Below, one piece after another: positions 1 through 7,804 of a DNA stretch of 14,099 nt. The translations under genes and the position numbers were made by a program. The notes beneath the pieces are model-generated. The model had not been told where the DNA came from and searched no databases. It saw nothing but the letters and a program-made list of their open reading frames with translations. Positions within the stretch are counted from its first letter, which is position 1. The number at the start of each line of letters is the position of its first letter. Location of the stretch: the NCBI GenBank assembly GCA_023489135.1, contig JAMDCE010000652.1, positions 1-14,099 of the forward strand. The letters are read 5' to 3'. This DNA comes from Chloroflexota bacterium. Its GTDB lineage: Bacteria > Chloroflexota > Chloroflexia > JAMDCE01.

Positions 1-1
1 G

Positions 2-1207
2 GATGTGCTGGGGGCCCAGGGTGCGTGCTCCCTGGGGTTCAACAATGAGCGAGTGGCGCAGGCAATGATAGAGCAGATAGGCAAGATCAGCACCCATGGT
101 TCTGGATGGCCTGCGGTGAGGCCGGCCGTCGAGCTGGCGGCCAAGATTGCGTCCCTGACTCCCGAGGGGCTCACCAAATCCTTCTTCGGACTGAGTGGCT
201 CGGATGCCAACGAAACCGCCATCAAGATAGCTCGGCAGTACCACAAGATACGGGGTAAAGCGGGCAAGTTCAAGGTGGTTACCCGGTGGGGTGGGTACCA
301 TGGGAGCACCCTGGCCACCAGCGCGGCCAGCGGGTATACCTGGCGACGTCAGCCCTACGAGCCATTGCCCGGCGGATTCGTCCACGTCACCCGCCCGTAC
401 TGTTTTCGGTGCCCCTACCGGATGACCTACCCCGACTGCGGAATCGAATGTGCGCGGGAGTTCCGTAGGGTGGTGGAGTACGAAGACCCCTCTACCGTAG
501 CCTGCTATGTTGGGGAGCTGACTTTGGCGGGAGGAGGCATCTTGACGCCGCCCCCGGAGTATCCCAGGATGATCCGGCAGACCTGCGACGAATACGATAT
601 CTTGATGATTACCGACGAGGTAGTAACCGGCTTCTGTCGAACCGGCACCTGGTTCGAATCCGAGCAATTCGACGTGACACCGGACATAATCAACATGGGC
701 AAGGCCATAACCGGCGGCTTCGCTCCCCTGTCGGCTACTCACGTCAAGCGAGAGATAGCCGACGTGTTTGCCGGCCGGTCGGAAAACCTATTTCAGCATG
801 GCTTCACCTTCGGCGGCAACCCCTTGAGTTGCGCGGCGGCGCTGGCCAACATCGAGGTCATGGAAGAGATGGACATGCCGCGCCAGGTTCGCGAAAAGAG
901 CGCGTTCCTGGCGGCCGGCTTGGAGAAGATACGCCAGGAATCACGGGTGATCGGCGATATCCGCGTGAGGGGCTTAATGATCGGGGTCGAGCTGGTAAGA
1001 GACCCGGCGACAAAAGAGCTTTTCCCGGACTCGAACGCGCTTGTGCAGCTGGTCAAGGCTGGGGGCAAGAAGCGTGGAATGAACTTCTTCATTCTGGGGC
1101 CGGTGTTAATGATTCAGCCGCCGTTGATCATCACGTATGATGAGATGCAAAGCGTTTTGGATGTCACCGCGGAGGTGGTAAAGGAGGTGGAAGGGCGATT
1201 TCTCTAA
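2..1207 (+). CDS. Class III PLP-dependent aminotransferase, 5'-truncated by the window edge
   Basis: The protein transfers an amino group between an amine or amino acid and a keto acid or aldehyde using pyridoxal phosphate; its substrate is not determinable. The frame is open from base 2 and already lies inside the family fold, so about 40-50 N-terminal residues are probably missing; the GTG at 5 is unlikely to be the real start. Counting from that GTG, visible family motifs are GLSGSDANETA (62-72), GGYHGST (96-102), the PLP-nitrogen Asp in ITDEVVTGF (Asp204), the Schiff-base lysine in NMGKAITGG (Lys233) and TFGGNPLS (268-275). An insertion with four cysteines (133, 136, 145, 149; CxxC...C...C) precedes the DEV motif. 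It is the only plus-strand gene and converges on the crotonase. Family assignment is secure; taurine, beta-alanine or omega-amino acid specificity would be a guess. Confidence 0.93.
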   Translation, partial: DVLGAQGACSLGFNNERVAQAMIEQIGKISTHGSGWPAVRPAVELAAKIASLTPEGLTKSFFGLSGSDANETAIKIARQYHKIRGKAGKFKVVTRWGGYHGSTLATSAASGYTWRRQPYEPLPGGFVHVTRPYCFRCPYRMTYPDCGIECAREFRRVVEYEDPSTVACYVGELTLAGGGILTPPPEYPRMIRQTCDEYDILMITDEVVTGFCRTGTWFESEQFDVTPDIINMGKAITGGFAPLSATHVKREIADVFAGRSENLFQHGFTFGGNPLSCAAALANIEVMEEMDMPRQVREKSAFLAAGLEKIRQESRVIGDIRVRGLMIGVELVRDPATKELFPDSNALVQLVKAGGKKRGMNFFILGPVLMIQPPLIITYDEMQSVLDVTAEVVKEVEGRFL

Positions 1208-1320
1208 AGGATTCGGCAGTTTGATGGAAGTTGCCGCTGAGCTACCTCCAACGGTCCCGCGCATGTATTTAAAGACGTGTGATGCGTGTCGTCTGGGGGA
1301 ATGAGCCGTTGACGGACTGG

Positions 1321-1365
1321 GGCCCCCGCCGGGGCTACCGGCCGGTCGCCCCCCGGCCGGGGGCC
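1321..1365. repeat. GC-rich hairpin in the convergent intergenic gap
   Basis: The 233-bp gap between the two convergent stop codons holds no gene. The arms are 1321-1334 (GGCCCCCGCCGGGG) and 1351-1365 (CCCCGGCCGGGGGCC), complementary except for one bulged base. The loop contains a perfect 10-bp palindrome, ACCGGCCGGT (1337-1346). No T-run follows on either strand, so it is not a canonical intrinsic terminator, although its position between convergent genes would suit bidirectional termination. A dispersed repeat element is the alternative. Confidence 0.6.
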
Positions 1366-1440
1366 TACCCTGCCGACGAGGTTCGACGCCGGATACCGAC
1401 GCCGTATACCACTGTGCATCCGCATACTTACCGAAACCCC

Positions 1441-2220
1441 TCAGATACGAAAAACCTCCCAGTTCGCGCGTCTCTTGCCCTCGTAGGCTTTTCGGCCTTC
1501 CTTGGCCTCCTCCGACTGCCAGTATAGCCAGAGACCGGAGGCGGCCGTTCCGGCCAGGCCGAAAATGCTGTCGGAGTCCGCGTTCATAGTGGTCTTCAGG
1601 AATCTGAGGGACGTGGGACTCAGCGCCAGGATTTCCCGGCACCACGCCTCGGTCTCCTCCATCAATTTGTCGGGGGCAACTACCTTATTGATCAGTCCCA
1701 TTTCAAGGGCTTCCTGCGCTGAATAGTTTCGGCACAGGAACCAGAACTCCCTGGCCTTCTTCTCACCGATTATGCGGGAGAGGTACGCTGCCCCGAACCC
1801 GGCGTCAAAGCTGCCGACCTTGGGTCCAGCCTGGCCGAATCGTGCCGTCTCCGAGGCGATGGCCAGATCCGCAACAGTACACATCACGTTTCCACCGCCG
1901 ATGCACCACCCGTTTACCGCGGCGATTACCGGCTTTGGTATGAACCTGATGGCCTGGTGGAGCCTGGAGTGCCAGCGCAGGTTATCGTATGGATAGCCCC
2001 CGTCGGGGCTCTCTTTGGAGTCGCCTCCCACACAAAACGCCCGGTCGCCGGCGCCGGTTAGGATCACGACCCCCACGCTCTGGTCGTCCTCGGCGTCCTG
2101 AAACGCCAGGGTCATTTCCTTGAGCGTGAGCGTCCGAAAGGCGTTAAGTATCCTCGGGCGGTTCATGGTGATCCTGGCGATGCCGTCTTTTTTTTCGTAA
2201 AGAATGTCTTCGAAATCCAT
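1441..2220 (-). CDS. Enoyl-CoA hydratase/isomerase (crotonase) of the MenB/BadI-like subgroup
   Basis: A 259-residue crotonase-fold acyl-CoA enzyme, expected to be a cytosolic oligomer. The oxyanion-hole regions are AFCVGGD (61-67) and GWCIGGGNV (104-112). The block FGQAGPKVGSFDAGFG (128-143), followed by EKKAREFWFLCRNYSAQEALEMGL, is the hallmark of 1,4-dihydroxynaphthoyl-CoA synthase (MenB) and of 2-ketocyclohexanecarboxyl-CoA hydrolase (BadI), rather than ordinary beta-oxidation hydratases; Asp139 in SFD is the candidate catalytic acid. The N-terminus MDFEDILYE resembles BadI. No menaquinone gene is nearby, so a ring-opening (or ring-closing) role on a CoA ester is more likely than menaquinone synthesis; this is inference. 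The ATG at 2220 has AGAGGTG a few bases upstream. It is the last gene of the minus-strand series, 142 bp after livF. Confidence 0.9.
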   Translation of the reverse strand: MDFEDILYEKKDGIARITMNRPRILNAFRTLTLKEMTLAFQDAEDDQSVGVVILTGAGDRAFCVGGDSKESPDGGYPYDNLRWHSRLHQAIRFIPKPVIAAVNGWCIGGGNVMCTVADLAIASETARFGQAGPKVGSFDAGFGAAYLSRIIGEKKAREFWFLCRNYSAQEALEMGLINKVVAPDKLMEETEAWCREILALSPTSLRFLKTTMNADSDSIFGLAGTAASGLWLYWQSEEAKEGRKAYEGKRRANWEVFRI

Positions 2221-2301
2221 TATTCACACCTCTTTGAGATTTTTTGTCGCGCCGGATTGTTCAAACCTAGTTCTTGGTGCGCGTTTGCCTTCGTTCCCCT
2301 C

Positions 2302-2337
2302 CCCACCCTGGCGGACAGAGACGTCCGCCAGGGTGGG
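2302..2337. repeat. Perfect 15-bp inverted repeat between livF and the crotonase gene
   Basis: CCCACCCTGGCGGAC (2302-2316) and GTCCGCCAGGGTGGG (2323-2337) are exact reverse complements around a 6-nt loop. The element sits in the 142-bp gap between the livF stop and the crotonase start. On the minus strand it is followed by GGAGGGGAACG rather than a T-tract, so intrinsic termination is doubtful; a dispersed intergenic repeat or an mRNA-stabilising hairpin is possible. Confidence 0.7.
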
Positions 2338-2362
2338 AAGACCTTTCGCAGCAGAAACCAAC

Positions 2363-3100
2363 TTACGGCCTTCGGCCGTTGCCGCCATTGCGCTGGCCCC
2401 CCAGGTAAGCCTTCTGGACTTCCGTGCTGCGAAGCAGCTCCTCGGCCGCACCGGAAAGCACCATCTTCCCCGTTTCCAGAACGTACCCTCGATCCGCCAC
2501 CTGGAGAGCCTGCTTGGCATTCTGCTCGACCAGAAGGATGGTGATACCTTCGTCACGAAGCTCGAGTACGATCTGAAAGATCTGTTGGACGATCAACGGG
2601 GCCAGCCCCAAGGATGGCTCATCCATCAGCAGCAGCTTTGGCTTCGCCACCAACGCCCGTGCTATGGCCAGCATCTGTTGTTCGCCTCCACTCAACACTG
2701 AAGCGGATTGGGTTCGGCGCTGGCGTAGAATGGGGAATCTGGTCAGCATCCTTTCGATATCGTCGGCGATTTGCTGTGAAGAGTCGTTCCGGTTGTATGC
2801 TCCAAGTAGGAGATTCTCGTAGACGCTCATGCGCGTGAAGATACCTCTGCCTTCGGGAACGAGCACCAGTCCGCGCGCGAATAGCGTCGACGGCTCCTTC
2901 CCATCCACCCTCGCGCCTTCGAACTGCACCTGTCCCGATTTCGGGGCCAGTATGCCGCACACCGTTTTCAAGAGGGTGGTCTTCCCCGCGCCGTTGGCGC
3001 CGATGAGCGCCACCACCTCTCCCTGCCTGACCTCCATTGAGACGCCTTTCAGGGCTTGGATAGGTCCGTAATTAGTTCTAATATCACTTACGCCTAACAC
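2363..3100 (-). CDS. livF: LIV-type ABC transporter ATP-binding protein LivF
   Basis: One of two cytoplasmic ATPases powering a branched-chain amino acid-type (HAAT family) importer. In the chosen 245-residue frame: Walker A GANGAGKTT (34-42), the LivF-type Q-loop PEGRGIF (82-88), ABC signature LSGGEQQ (136-142), Walker B LLLMDEP (156-162), and VEQNAKQAL at the switch position, where LivF proteins characteristically lack the histidine. The start is taken as GTG at 3100 because VLGVSDIRTNYG is the normal LivF N-terminus; the frame stays open to 3217 but that would overlap livG by more than 100 bases. With GTG at 3100 the overlap with the livG stop is 17 bases, indicating translational coupling. 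The C-terminal tail (NGGNGRRP) is short and basic. Length matches the family. Confidence 0.95.
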   Translation of the reverse strand: MLGVSDIRTNYGPIQALKGVSMEVRQGEVVALIGANGAGKTTLLKTVCGILAPKSGQVQFEGARVDGKEPSTLFARGLVLVPEGRGIFTRMSVYENLLLGAYNRNDSSQQIADDIERMLTRFPILRQRRTQSASVLSGGEQQMLAIARALVAKPKLLLMDEPSLGLAPLIVQQIFQIVLELRDEGITILLVEQNAKQALQVADRGYVLETGKMVLSGAAEELLRSTEVQKAYLGGQRNGGNGRRP

Positions 3101-3854
3101 CTTCGCTCTCCCGTCCCAGGTATGCCTCGAGAACCAGCGAATTGGTTTGAATTTCCTCCGGCGCATCCTCGGCAATCTTCTCCCCGAAGTTGAGCACGAC
3201 GATCGTATCGCAAACACCCATTATGACGTTCATGTCGTGCTCGATTACCAGCAGAGTCTTGCCCATCCGGTTTATCTCGAGGATCTGTTGCACCAGGTGT
3301 TCCGATTCAGTCTGGTTCATTCCCGCGGCCGGCTCGTCCAGCAAGATAAACTTGGCTCGCGTGGCCAGCGCTCTGGCAATCTCCAGCCGGTGCTGATCGC
3401 CGTAGGGCAAAGCCCCGGCCTTTTCAAAGCGCCTCTCCCATAGCCCGAAAAAGCCGAGGATATCCTCCGCCTCGTGCCTGAGCTTGCGCTCTTTCTTCCC
3501 CAGAAATCCAATTAGCGTGTCAACGCTGGCCCCAGCGTGGATATCCTGGGCTACCAGGACGTTGTCCAGGACGGACATTCGCGGAAACAGGCGAATGTTT
3601 TGAAAGGTTCGGCCAATGCCTATCTTGGTTATCTGATAGGGAGCCATCCTGGTGAGGTCGTGGCCGTTGTATTGGATCTTCCCTTCCGCCGGGGTGATAA
3701 ACCCGGTGATGAGGTTGAAAAGGGTCGTCTTGCCGGCCCCGTTGGGCCCGATAAGGCCGACTATCTTACCTTCCGGCACCGTAAAGGATACTTTGTGGAC
3801 CGCCATCAGGCCACCGAAGTTCTTACTTACCCCATCCACTTTCAATGTACTCAT
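3084..3854 (-). CDS. livG: LIV-type ABC transporter ATP-binding protein LivG
   Basis: The second ATPase of the importer, 256 residues. Walker A is GPNGAGKTT (36-44), the Q-loop glutamine is in GRTFQNIRLF (Gln85), Walker B is FILLDEP (169-175) and the switch histidine is in VIEHDMNV (His206). The ABC signature region reads LPYGDQHRLEIARAL (149-163) where LivG proteins usually have L-S-Y-G-E-Q-R-R-L-E; the Ser-to-Pro and Glu-to-Asp changes are conservative deviations in an otherwise intact motif. The ATG at 3854 overlaps the livM stop in an ATGA arrangement, and its own end overlaps livF, so livM-livG-livF are translationally coupled. LivG and LivF normally form the ATPase heterodimer under LivH/LivM. 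Confidence 0.95.
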   Translation of the reverse strand: MSTLKVDGVSKNFGGLMAVHKVSFTVPEGKIVGLIGPNGAGKTTLFNLITGFITPAEGKIQYNGHDLTRMAPYQITKIGIGRTFQNIRLFPRMSVLDNVLVAQDIHAGASVDTLIGFLGKKERKLRHEAEDILGFFGLWERRFEKAGALPYGDQHRLEIARALATRAKFILLDEPAAGMNQTESEHLVQQILEINRMGKTLLVIEHDMNVIMGVCDTIVVLNFGEKIAEDAPEEIQTNSLVLEAYLGRESEGVRRK

Positions 3855-4735
3855 AACTGTGCCGCCGTGGAGGCCTCCGTTTCTGGCGCTACTTTGGGCT
3901 TCGCCGATCGTCTCAAGAGGAAGTCGAGCGTGTCAGTGGTCAATAGACCCGAAGGCCTAAAGATGAGTACCAGGGCAAATATCAGCCCGTAGGCCGCCAT
4001 TCGCCAATCTTTCAAGAATCGCAGGGCCTCGGGCAACACCGCGAAAATGGCCGAACCGAGAACAACTCCCCAGAATGTCTGCATGCCGCCAAGAATGACG
4101 ATCAAGACTACGAACAGAGATTCCGTGACCAGAAAATGGAGAGGCTGAATGTACATAGTGTAGTGAGCGTAGATGCCACCGGCCAGACCGCCCACGAAGC
4201 CGCTCATGGCGAAGGCCGTGACCTTGATTAGGGTGATGTTAAGGCCCATGGCATCGGCCACCGTCTCGTCCTGTTCCACGGCGCGGAAGGCTCGTCCGAG
4301 CCGGCTGCTGTAGAGCCTCCAGAAGAGAAAAAGGAACAGCGTAACCCAACAGTAGGTAACCAGCAGGTCCACACCCTGCATGCCTCGATAACCGACGGCC
4401 CCTCCGGTGTTTTGCAGGTTTTCGAAGAAGGCGCGCACTATTTCCCCGAAGGCCAGCGTTGCCAGCGCCAGGTAGATACCGCGCAGTCGGAGGGCGGGGA
4501 AGGCCACTATCACCCCGGCCAGGCACGCCACAAGTGCCGCTGCTACCAGGGCCAGGTTCAGGTCCCATTTCAGCACCACAGTGAGGACAGAAGCGGTGTA
4601 GGCGCCGATAGCCTTGAACCCCGCGCTGCCGAGCGATAGCTGGCCGGTCGAAAGCATCACATAGACGCTAAGGCCCAGGAGAATGTTTATGCCCATGCTG
4701 ATCAGTATCCCGGTGTGATATACACTCAGTTCCAT
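3851..4735 (-). CDS. livM: LIV-type ABC transporter permease LivM
   Basis: Integral membrane permease, 294 residues from the chosen start, with many hydrophobic segments. Family blocks visible are GQLSLGSAGFKAIGAY (31-46), the cytoplasmic coupling loop GRAFRAVEQDETVADAMGLN (147-166) and VILGGMQTFWGVVLG (213-227). The C-terminal tail after RPSGLL (260-265) is charged and Ala-rich. The frame is open to 4822, overlapping livH, so the start was decided by context. ATG 4735 (MELSVYHTG) places the first membrane helix normally and has GAGG about 10 bases upstream. ATG 4765 (MPNWHRG) is the alternative, behind a weaker AGGAC. It pairs with LivH to form the translocation pore; it follows livH and overlaps livG by 4 bases. 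Confidence 0.93.
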   Translation of the reverse strand: MELSVYHTGILISMGINILLGLSVYVMLSTGQLSLGSAGFKAIGAYTASVLTVVLKWDLNLALVAAALVACLAGVIVAFPALRLRGIYLALATLAFGEIVRAFFENLQNTGGAVGYRGMQGVDLLVTYCWVTLFLFLFWRLYSSRLGRAFRAVEQDETVADAMGLNITLIKVTAFAMSGFVGGLAGGIYAHYTMYIQPLHFLVTESLFVVLIVILGGMQTFWGVVLGSAIFAVLPEALRFLKDWRMAAYGLIFALVLIFRPSGLLTTDTLDFLLRRSAKPKVAPETEASTAAQL

Positions 4736-4793
4736 TGCCAACCATCCTCGGTGCCAGTTTGGCATGCGTCCGCAGGTCCTGGATCCAGATGAC

Positions 4794-5672
4794 CTATACC
4801 CGGCGGGACTCAAGGCGCCCAAGAAGTCCCGCGGGACGCACGAGCAACACCATCAGTAGCATCACGTACACCACGATGTCCCGGTAGGAAGTGGAGAAAT
4901 AACCCGTGACAAACGTTTCCGTGATGCCCAGAATAAGCCCGGCTATCATGGCGCCATACACGTTGCCCATGCCGCCAATGACCACTGCCACCAGGGCCTT
5001 CAGGCCCATCTCCAGTCCCATGAAGGCGGTGATTGCGGTGATGTTGAGCCCAACCATTATGCCGGCGATGCCCGCTATGGGCCCCGACACGGCGAAGGTC
5101 GCCACAATGACAGGACCGGCATTGATGCCTATGGCCCGCGCCATTTCGGGATTCTCGGCGATTGCTCGCATACCCCGGCCGATCTTCGTTCGCTCAATCA
5201 GGTAGCTCAATCCCAACATCAGCGCCAGCGCCACCACCACTATCAGCACTTGTATGGTGGAAATGAGCACCGGCCCCACCTTGAAGGTAACTACTTCGAC
5301 GCCGACCTTGTAAGTGGTGGGATCGGATCCCCAGAGTTGTGTGCCGATGCTCTGGAGGAATATGGAGATGCCGATGGTGCTGAGCATCGGGGTGAGAAAG
5401 CTGGATTTGCGAAATGGTTTGAAAGAGACGCGCTCAATGACCACGCTCAGGACGGCTGTGGCCACTACCACGACAACCACCGCGGCGAGAAAAGGCAAGC
5501 CGAGGCGAACGACAACCAGGCACAGAAAGGCTCCGATCATGGCTACCTCTCCGTGAGCCAGGTTGACCACGCCGAGCACCCCAAATAGCAGGGTAAACCC
5601 AACCGCAATCAATCCATAGACGCTGCCCAGCATAATTCCATTGACTATCTGTTGGAAAAAGATTTCATCCAC
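4794..5672 (-). CDS. livH: LIV-type ABC transporter permease LivH
   Basis: Integral membrane permease of the importer, 292 residues, hydrophobic throughout. Family blocks are NGIMLGSVYGLIAVGFTL near the N-terminus, NLAHGEVAMIGAF (37-49), the coupling loop GRGMRAIAENPEMARAIGIN (165-184), and VVIGGMGNVYGAMIAG (230-245) ahead of the last helices, with the terminal RPAGLLG (279-285). The start is GTG 5672, with GAGG nine bases upstream, and its N-terminus MDEIFFQQIVNG fits the family. It begins only 31 bases after the HyuB stop, so transporter and HyuAB are probably co-transcribed. The first hydrophobic stretch begins at residue ~12 and no cleavable signal is evident, as expected for this family. 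Confidence 0.95.
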   Translation of the reverse strand: MDEIFFQQIVNGIMLGSVYGLIAVGFTLLFGVLGVVNLAHGEVAMIGAFLCLVVVRLGLPFLAAVVVVVVATAVLSVVIERVSFKPFRKSSFLTPMLSTIGISIFLQSIGTQLWGSDPTTYKVGVEVVTFKVGPVLISTIQVLIVVVALALMLGLSYLIERTKIGRGMRAIAENPEMARAIGINAGPVIVATFAVSGPIAGIAGIMVGLNITAITAFMGLEMGLKALVAVVIGGMGNVYGAMIAGLILGITETFVTGYFSTSYRDIVVYVMLLMVLLVRPAGLLGRLESRRV

Positions 5673-5703
5673 TGATCGTTACCTCAACTATGCCCGGGGT
5701 CCA

Positions 5704-7734
5704 TCAAGCCTCGGCCGCAACCTTCTTTTCGAACTCCAGCTTCTCACAAAAGGCCGGGCTGCAGGTGACCAGCTCGTCGATTAGCTCCAGGGCCGGAGCA
5801 GGAAGCTCGCGGTGGTCACGCCTATCGACCAATTGCTTTACAAACTGCTTGACTGGAATCCCCCTCCTGATTCTTTCTTCCCGTCTTGCCTTCCGGAGCG
5901 CCTCGGTGCCGGCCTGATCGACTCGAAGAGTATTGGGGTCCAGGTCAACGCAGAATATCTCTCTTGCCGCGCGTAGGCTCGTCAATCCGTTGACGATGTC
6001 TCCAACTATTGCCTGGGGATCTCTTCTCAGTGGATCACCCAGCCCGCCTCCCCCGTGGAAGTACATGCGGAAGATGTCTCCGCGCTTAACCGGACGGCCA
6101 GCCATCGAGGGTCGAGACTCCTCGAACCTGCCTTCGACCGCCGTGGAGAGATCCTCGCCGTAATTGGGAATGGGTGCCCCCTCTTCGATCAGGGCATAGG
6201 CATTGGTGTCGTGAGCGATCTCGATGCTAGTCACGGCGGCCGGGTAGCCTCCGAATATCCCCGGCACCGTCGCCACGCGCTTGCCCATCCCTATACTTCC
6301 CAGCAGGAGGAAGGGGGTGTCGGATACCATGTTCGTGGCCGCCGCGGCGTCCGCCCCTTTGTACTGGCCGAACCCGCCGGAATCCGCCACGAACTGGCGG
6401 GAGAGATAGATCAACGGCGCACCGGCTTCCTCCATCTCGATGTCCGGCGTTGCCGTCCAGGGATTGAAGTAGGTAGCGCTGCCCAGACCGTCCTTGGGGT
6501 ACCTTCCTCCACCTCCACAAGTATGCTGATCGGTAAGCAATCCTGTTATGTTGCGACCAAACTGGTCCCTTCCGCCGAAGAAGATCAAGTTGATTAGCCC
6601 GCCGGGGCCCATCACGTCTTCATACTGCCCCGCTACAAACGAAGCGTAGGAGAGCACTCCCTCCAGGCACGACACTATTTGCATTCCGAGGCCTATCGGC
6701 GTGTAGCCCACCGCGCCGGTTTCGTCCACGTTCAAGACACTGCCCTTAGGAACGTCGAAGGAAACAGGTTTCATGGTTCCGGAATTCCAGCGGCTGCCGT
6801 AGAGTATCTGAGTAAGCAGGCCGGCGAAGATTACGCCTTCCAGCCCTGGCATGGCCACGTTGTTGAATCCATCACGCTGAGGAGAGATGACCGGCGTTCT
6901 GAAGATCACGTTGCCGTCGGCCTTAACTTCGAGGGCCAGCTCCACCACGCCTAGCTTTTCGATGCCACCGCCGGGGTAGTCGTTGTAGATCCTTAGACTA
7001 TAGGTGCCGGGATGAAGAGAGGTCAATTTGTTGCGCGCGTAGGCCTCGGCGTCCTTGACCATCTGCTCGGCCGCGGCCAGATAGAAATCAAGGCCAAACT
7101 CCTCGATGATCTCGATTATCTTCTTCTTGGCTCGTTCGTTGCCCGCGATCTTGGCTCTGGTGTCCAGCTCTATGATGCGTGGATCGCGAACGGAACGACA
7201 CATCATGTTCATCAGGTCGCGCTTGATTCGGCCTCGCTCCACTATCTTGATGCAGGGAAGAGTGATGCCCTCGTGGTAGAAGTTCTGGGCGCTCGGGCTC
7301 ATTCCGCCCGGCTCATTAGCACCTATCTCCGGAATGTGGGTCACGTTGCCCACCCAGCCGACCATCTCGCCCTTGTAATACATGGGCGAGATGAGCAGCA
7401 TATCCGGCTTGTGGGCGCCCCCGATATGAGCGTCATTGTTGATGAACTGGTCACCATCGTAGAAGCCGATGTCGTCGCCGTAGTTGTTCCTGATCATGTA
7501 CCGAATGGCGTGGGTAACACTCTGGAATTGAATGAGTATTCCGCAGGCTATGTGCACGATGTCTCCGTTGGGCAAGAAGACAGCCTCGGCAAGCTCGCCG
7601 GCCTCGCGAGTGATAACCGAGCCCGAGAGCGTGCGAATAGTTTCCCGTGCCTCATTCAGAGCCTGCTCCATACGGTGATAGAACATCTCGTACCTGACGG
7701 AGTCGAGCTTGGCGCTGGCCTGCGTCGGTTCCAC
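5704..7734 (-). CDS. hyuB: Hydantoinase B/oxoprolinase-family subunit, possibly a carboxylase-type large subunit
   Basis: A 676-residue HyuB-family protein, the partner of the HyuA-like subunit encoded just upstream. Members act on hydantoins or 5-oxoproline, or, as the alpha-type subunit of acetone/acetophenone carboxylases, on ketones. Visible blocks: NDAHIGGAHKPD (100-111), corresponding to the conserved N-D-P-x-x-G-G-T-H-x-x-D segment (His108, Asp111 are candidate metal or active-site residues); GNVTHIPEIG (129-138); and FHGGGGLGDPLRRDP (559-573), the classical C-terminal motif. At 676 residues it is longer than simple HyuB proteins (about 520-600) and carries roughly 100 extra residues after the glycine motif, ending in a charged tail, which points toward the carboxylase branch. 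The start is GTG 7734 behind AGGAGG at 6 bases. Neighbours: HyuA 70 bases upstream, livH 31 bases downstream. Hydantoinase versus carboxylase is unresolved. Confidence 0.9.
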   Translation of the reverse strand: MEPTQASAKLDSVRYEMFYHRMEQALNEARETIRTLSGSVITREAGELAEAVFLPNGDIVHIACGILIQFQSVTHAIRYMIRNNYGDDIGFYDGDQFINNDAHIGGAHKPDMLLISPMYYKGEMVGWVGNVTHIPEIGANEPGGMSPSAQNFYHEGITLPCIKIVERGRIKRDLMNMMCRSVRDPRIIELDTRAKIAGNERAKKKIIEIIEEFGLDFYLAAAEQMVKDAEAYARNKLTSLHPGTYSLRIYNDYPGGGIEKLGVVELALEVKADGNVIFRTPVISPQRDGFNNVAMPGLEGVIFAGLLTQILYGSRWNSGTMKPVSFDVPKGSVLNVDETGAVGYTPIGLGMQIVSCLEGVLSYASFVAGQYEDVMGPGGLINLIFFGGRDQFGRNITGLLTDQHTCGGGGRYPKDGLGSATYFNPWTATPDIEMEEAGAPLIYLSRQFVADSGGFGQYKGADAAAATNMVSDTPFLLLGSIGMGKRVATVPGIFGGYPAAVTSIEIAHDTNAYALIEEGAPIPNYGEDLSTAVEGRFEESRPSMAGRPVKRGDIFRMYFHGGGGLGDPLRRDPQAIVGDIVNGLTSLRAAREIFCVDLDPNTLRVDQAGTEALRKARREERIRRGIPVKQFVKQLVDRRDHRELPAPALELIDELVTCSPAFCEKLEFEKKVAAEA

Positions 7735-7804
7735 GTTAGTCCTCCTACTCAGATATCACGCGCGTCAATCGGCTCAAATCGAATGAACGGCCTGTCAACC
7801 GAAA

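Noticed and set aside
1106..1645. 179-codon minus-strand open frame overlapping the aminotransferase and crotonase ends
   Set aside because: It is out of frame with both real genes, overlaps conserved coding sequence on both sides, and its translation is Arg/Gly/Pro-rich with no recognisable domain.
2365..2379. Small hairpin ACGGCC/GGCCGT at the livF stop as an intrinsic terminator
   Set aside because: It has only a 6-bp stem, lies mostly inside the last codons, and is followed by AAGTTGGTTT rather than a clear T-run.
3101..3217. In-frame upstream extension of livF
   Set aside because: It would overlap livG by over 100 bases and adds an Arg/Ser-rich segment absent from LivF proteins; GTG 3100 gives the normal N-terminus.
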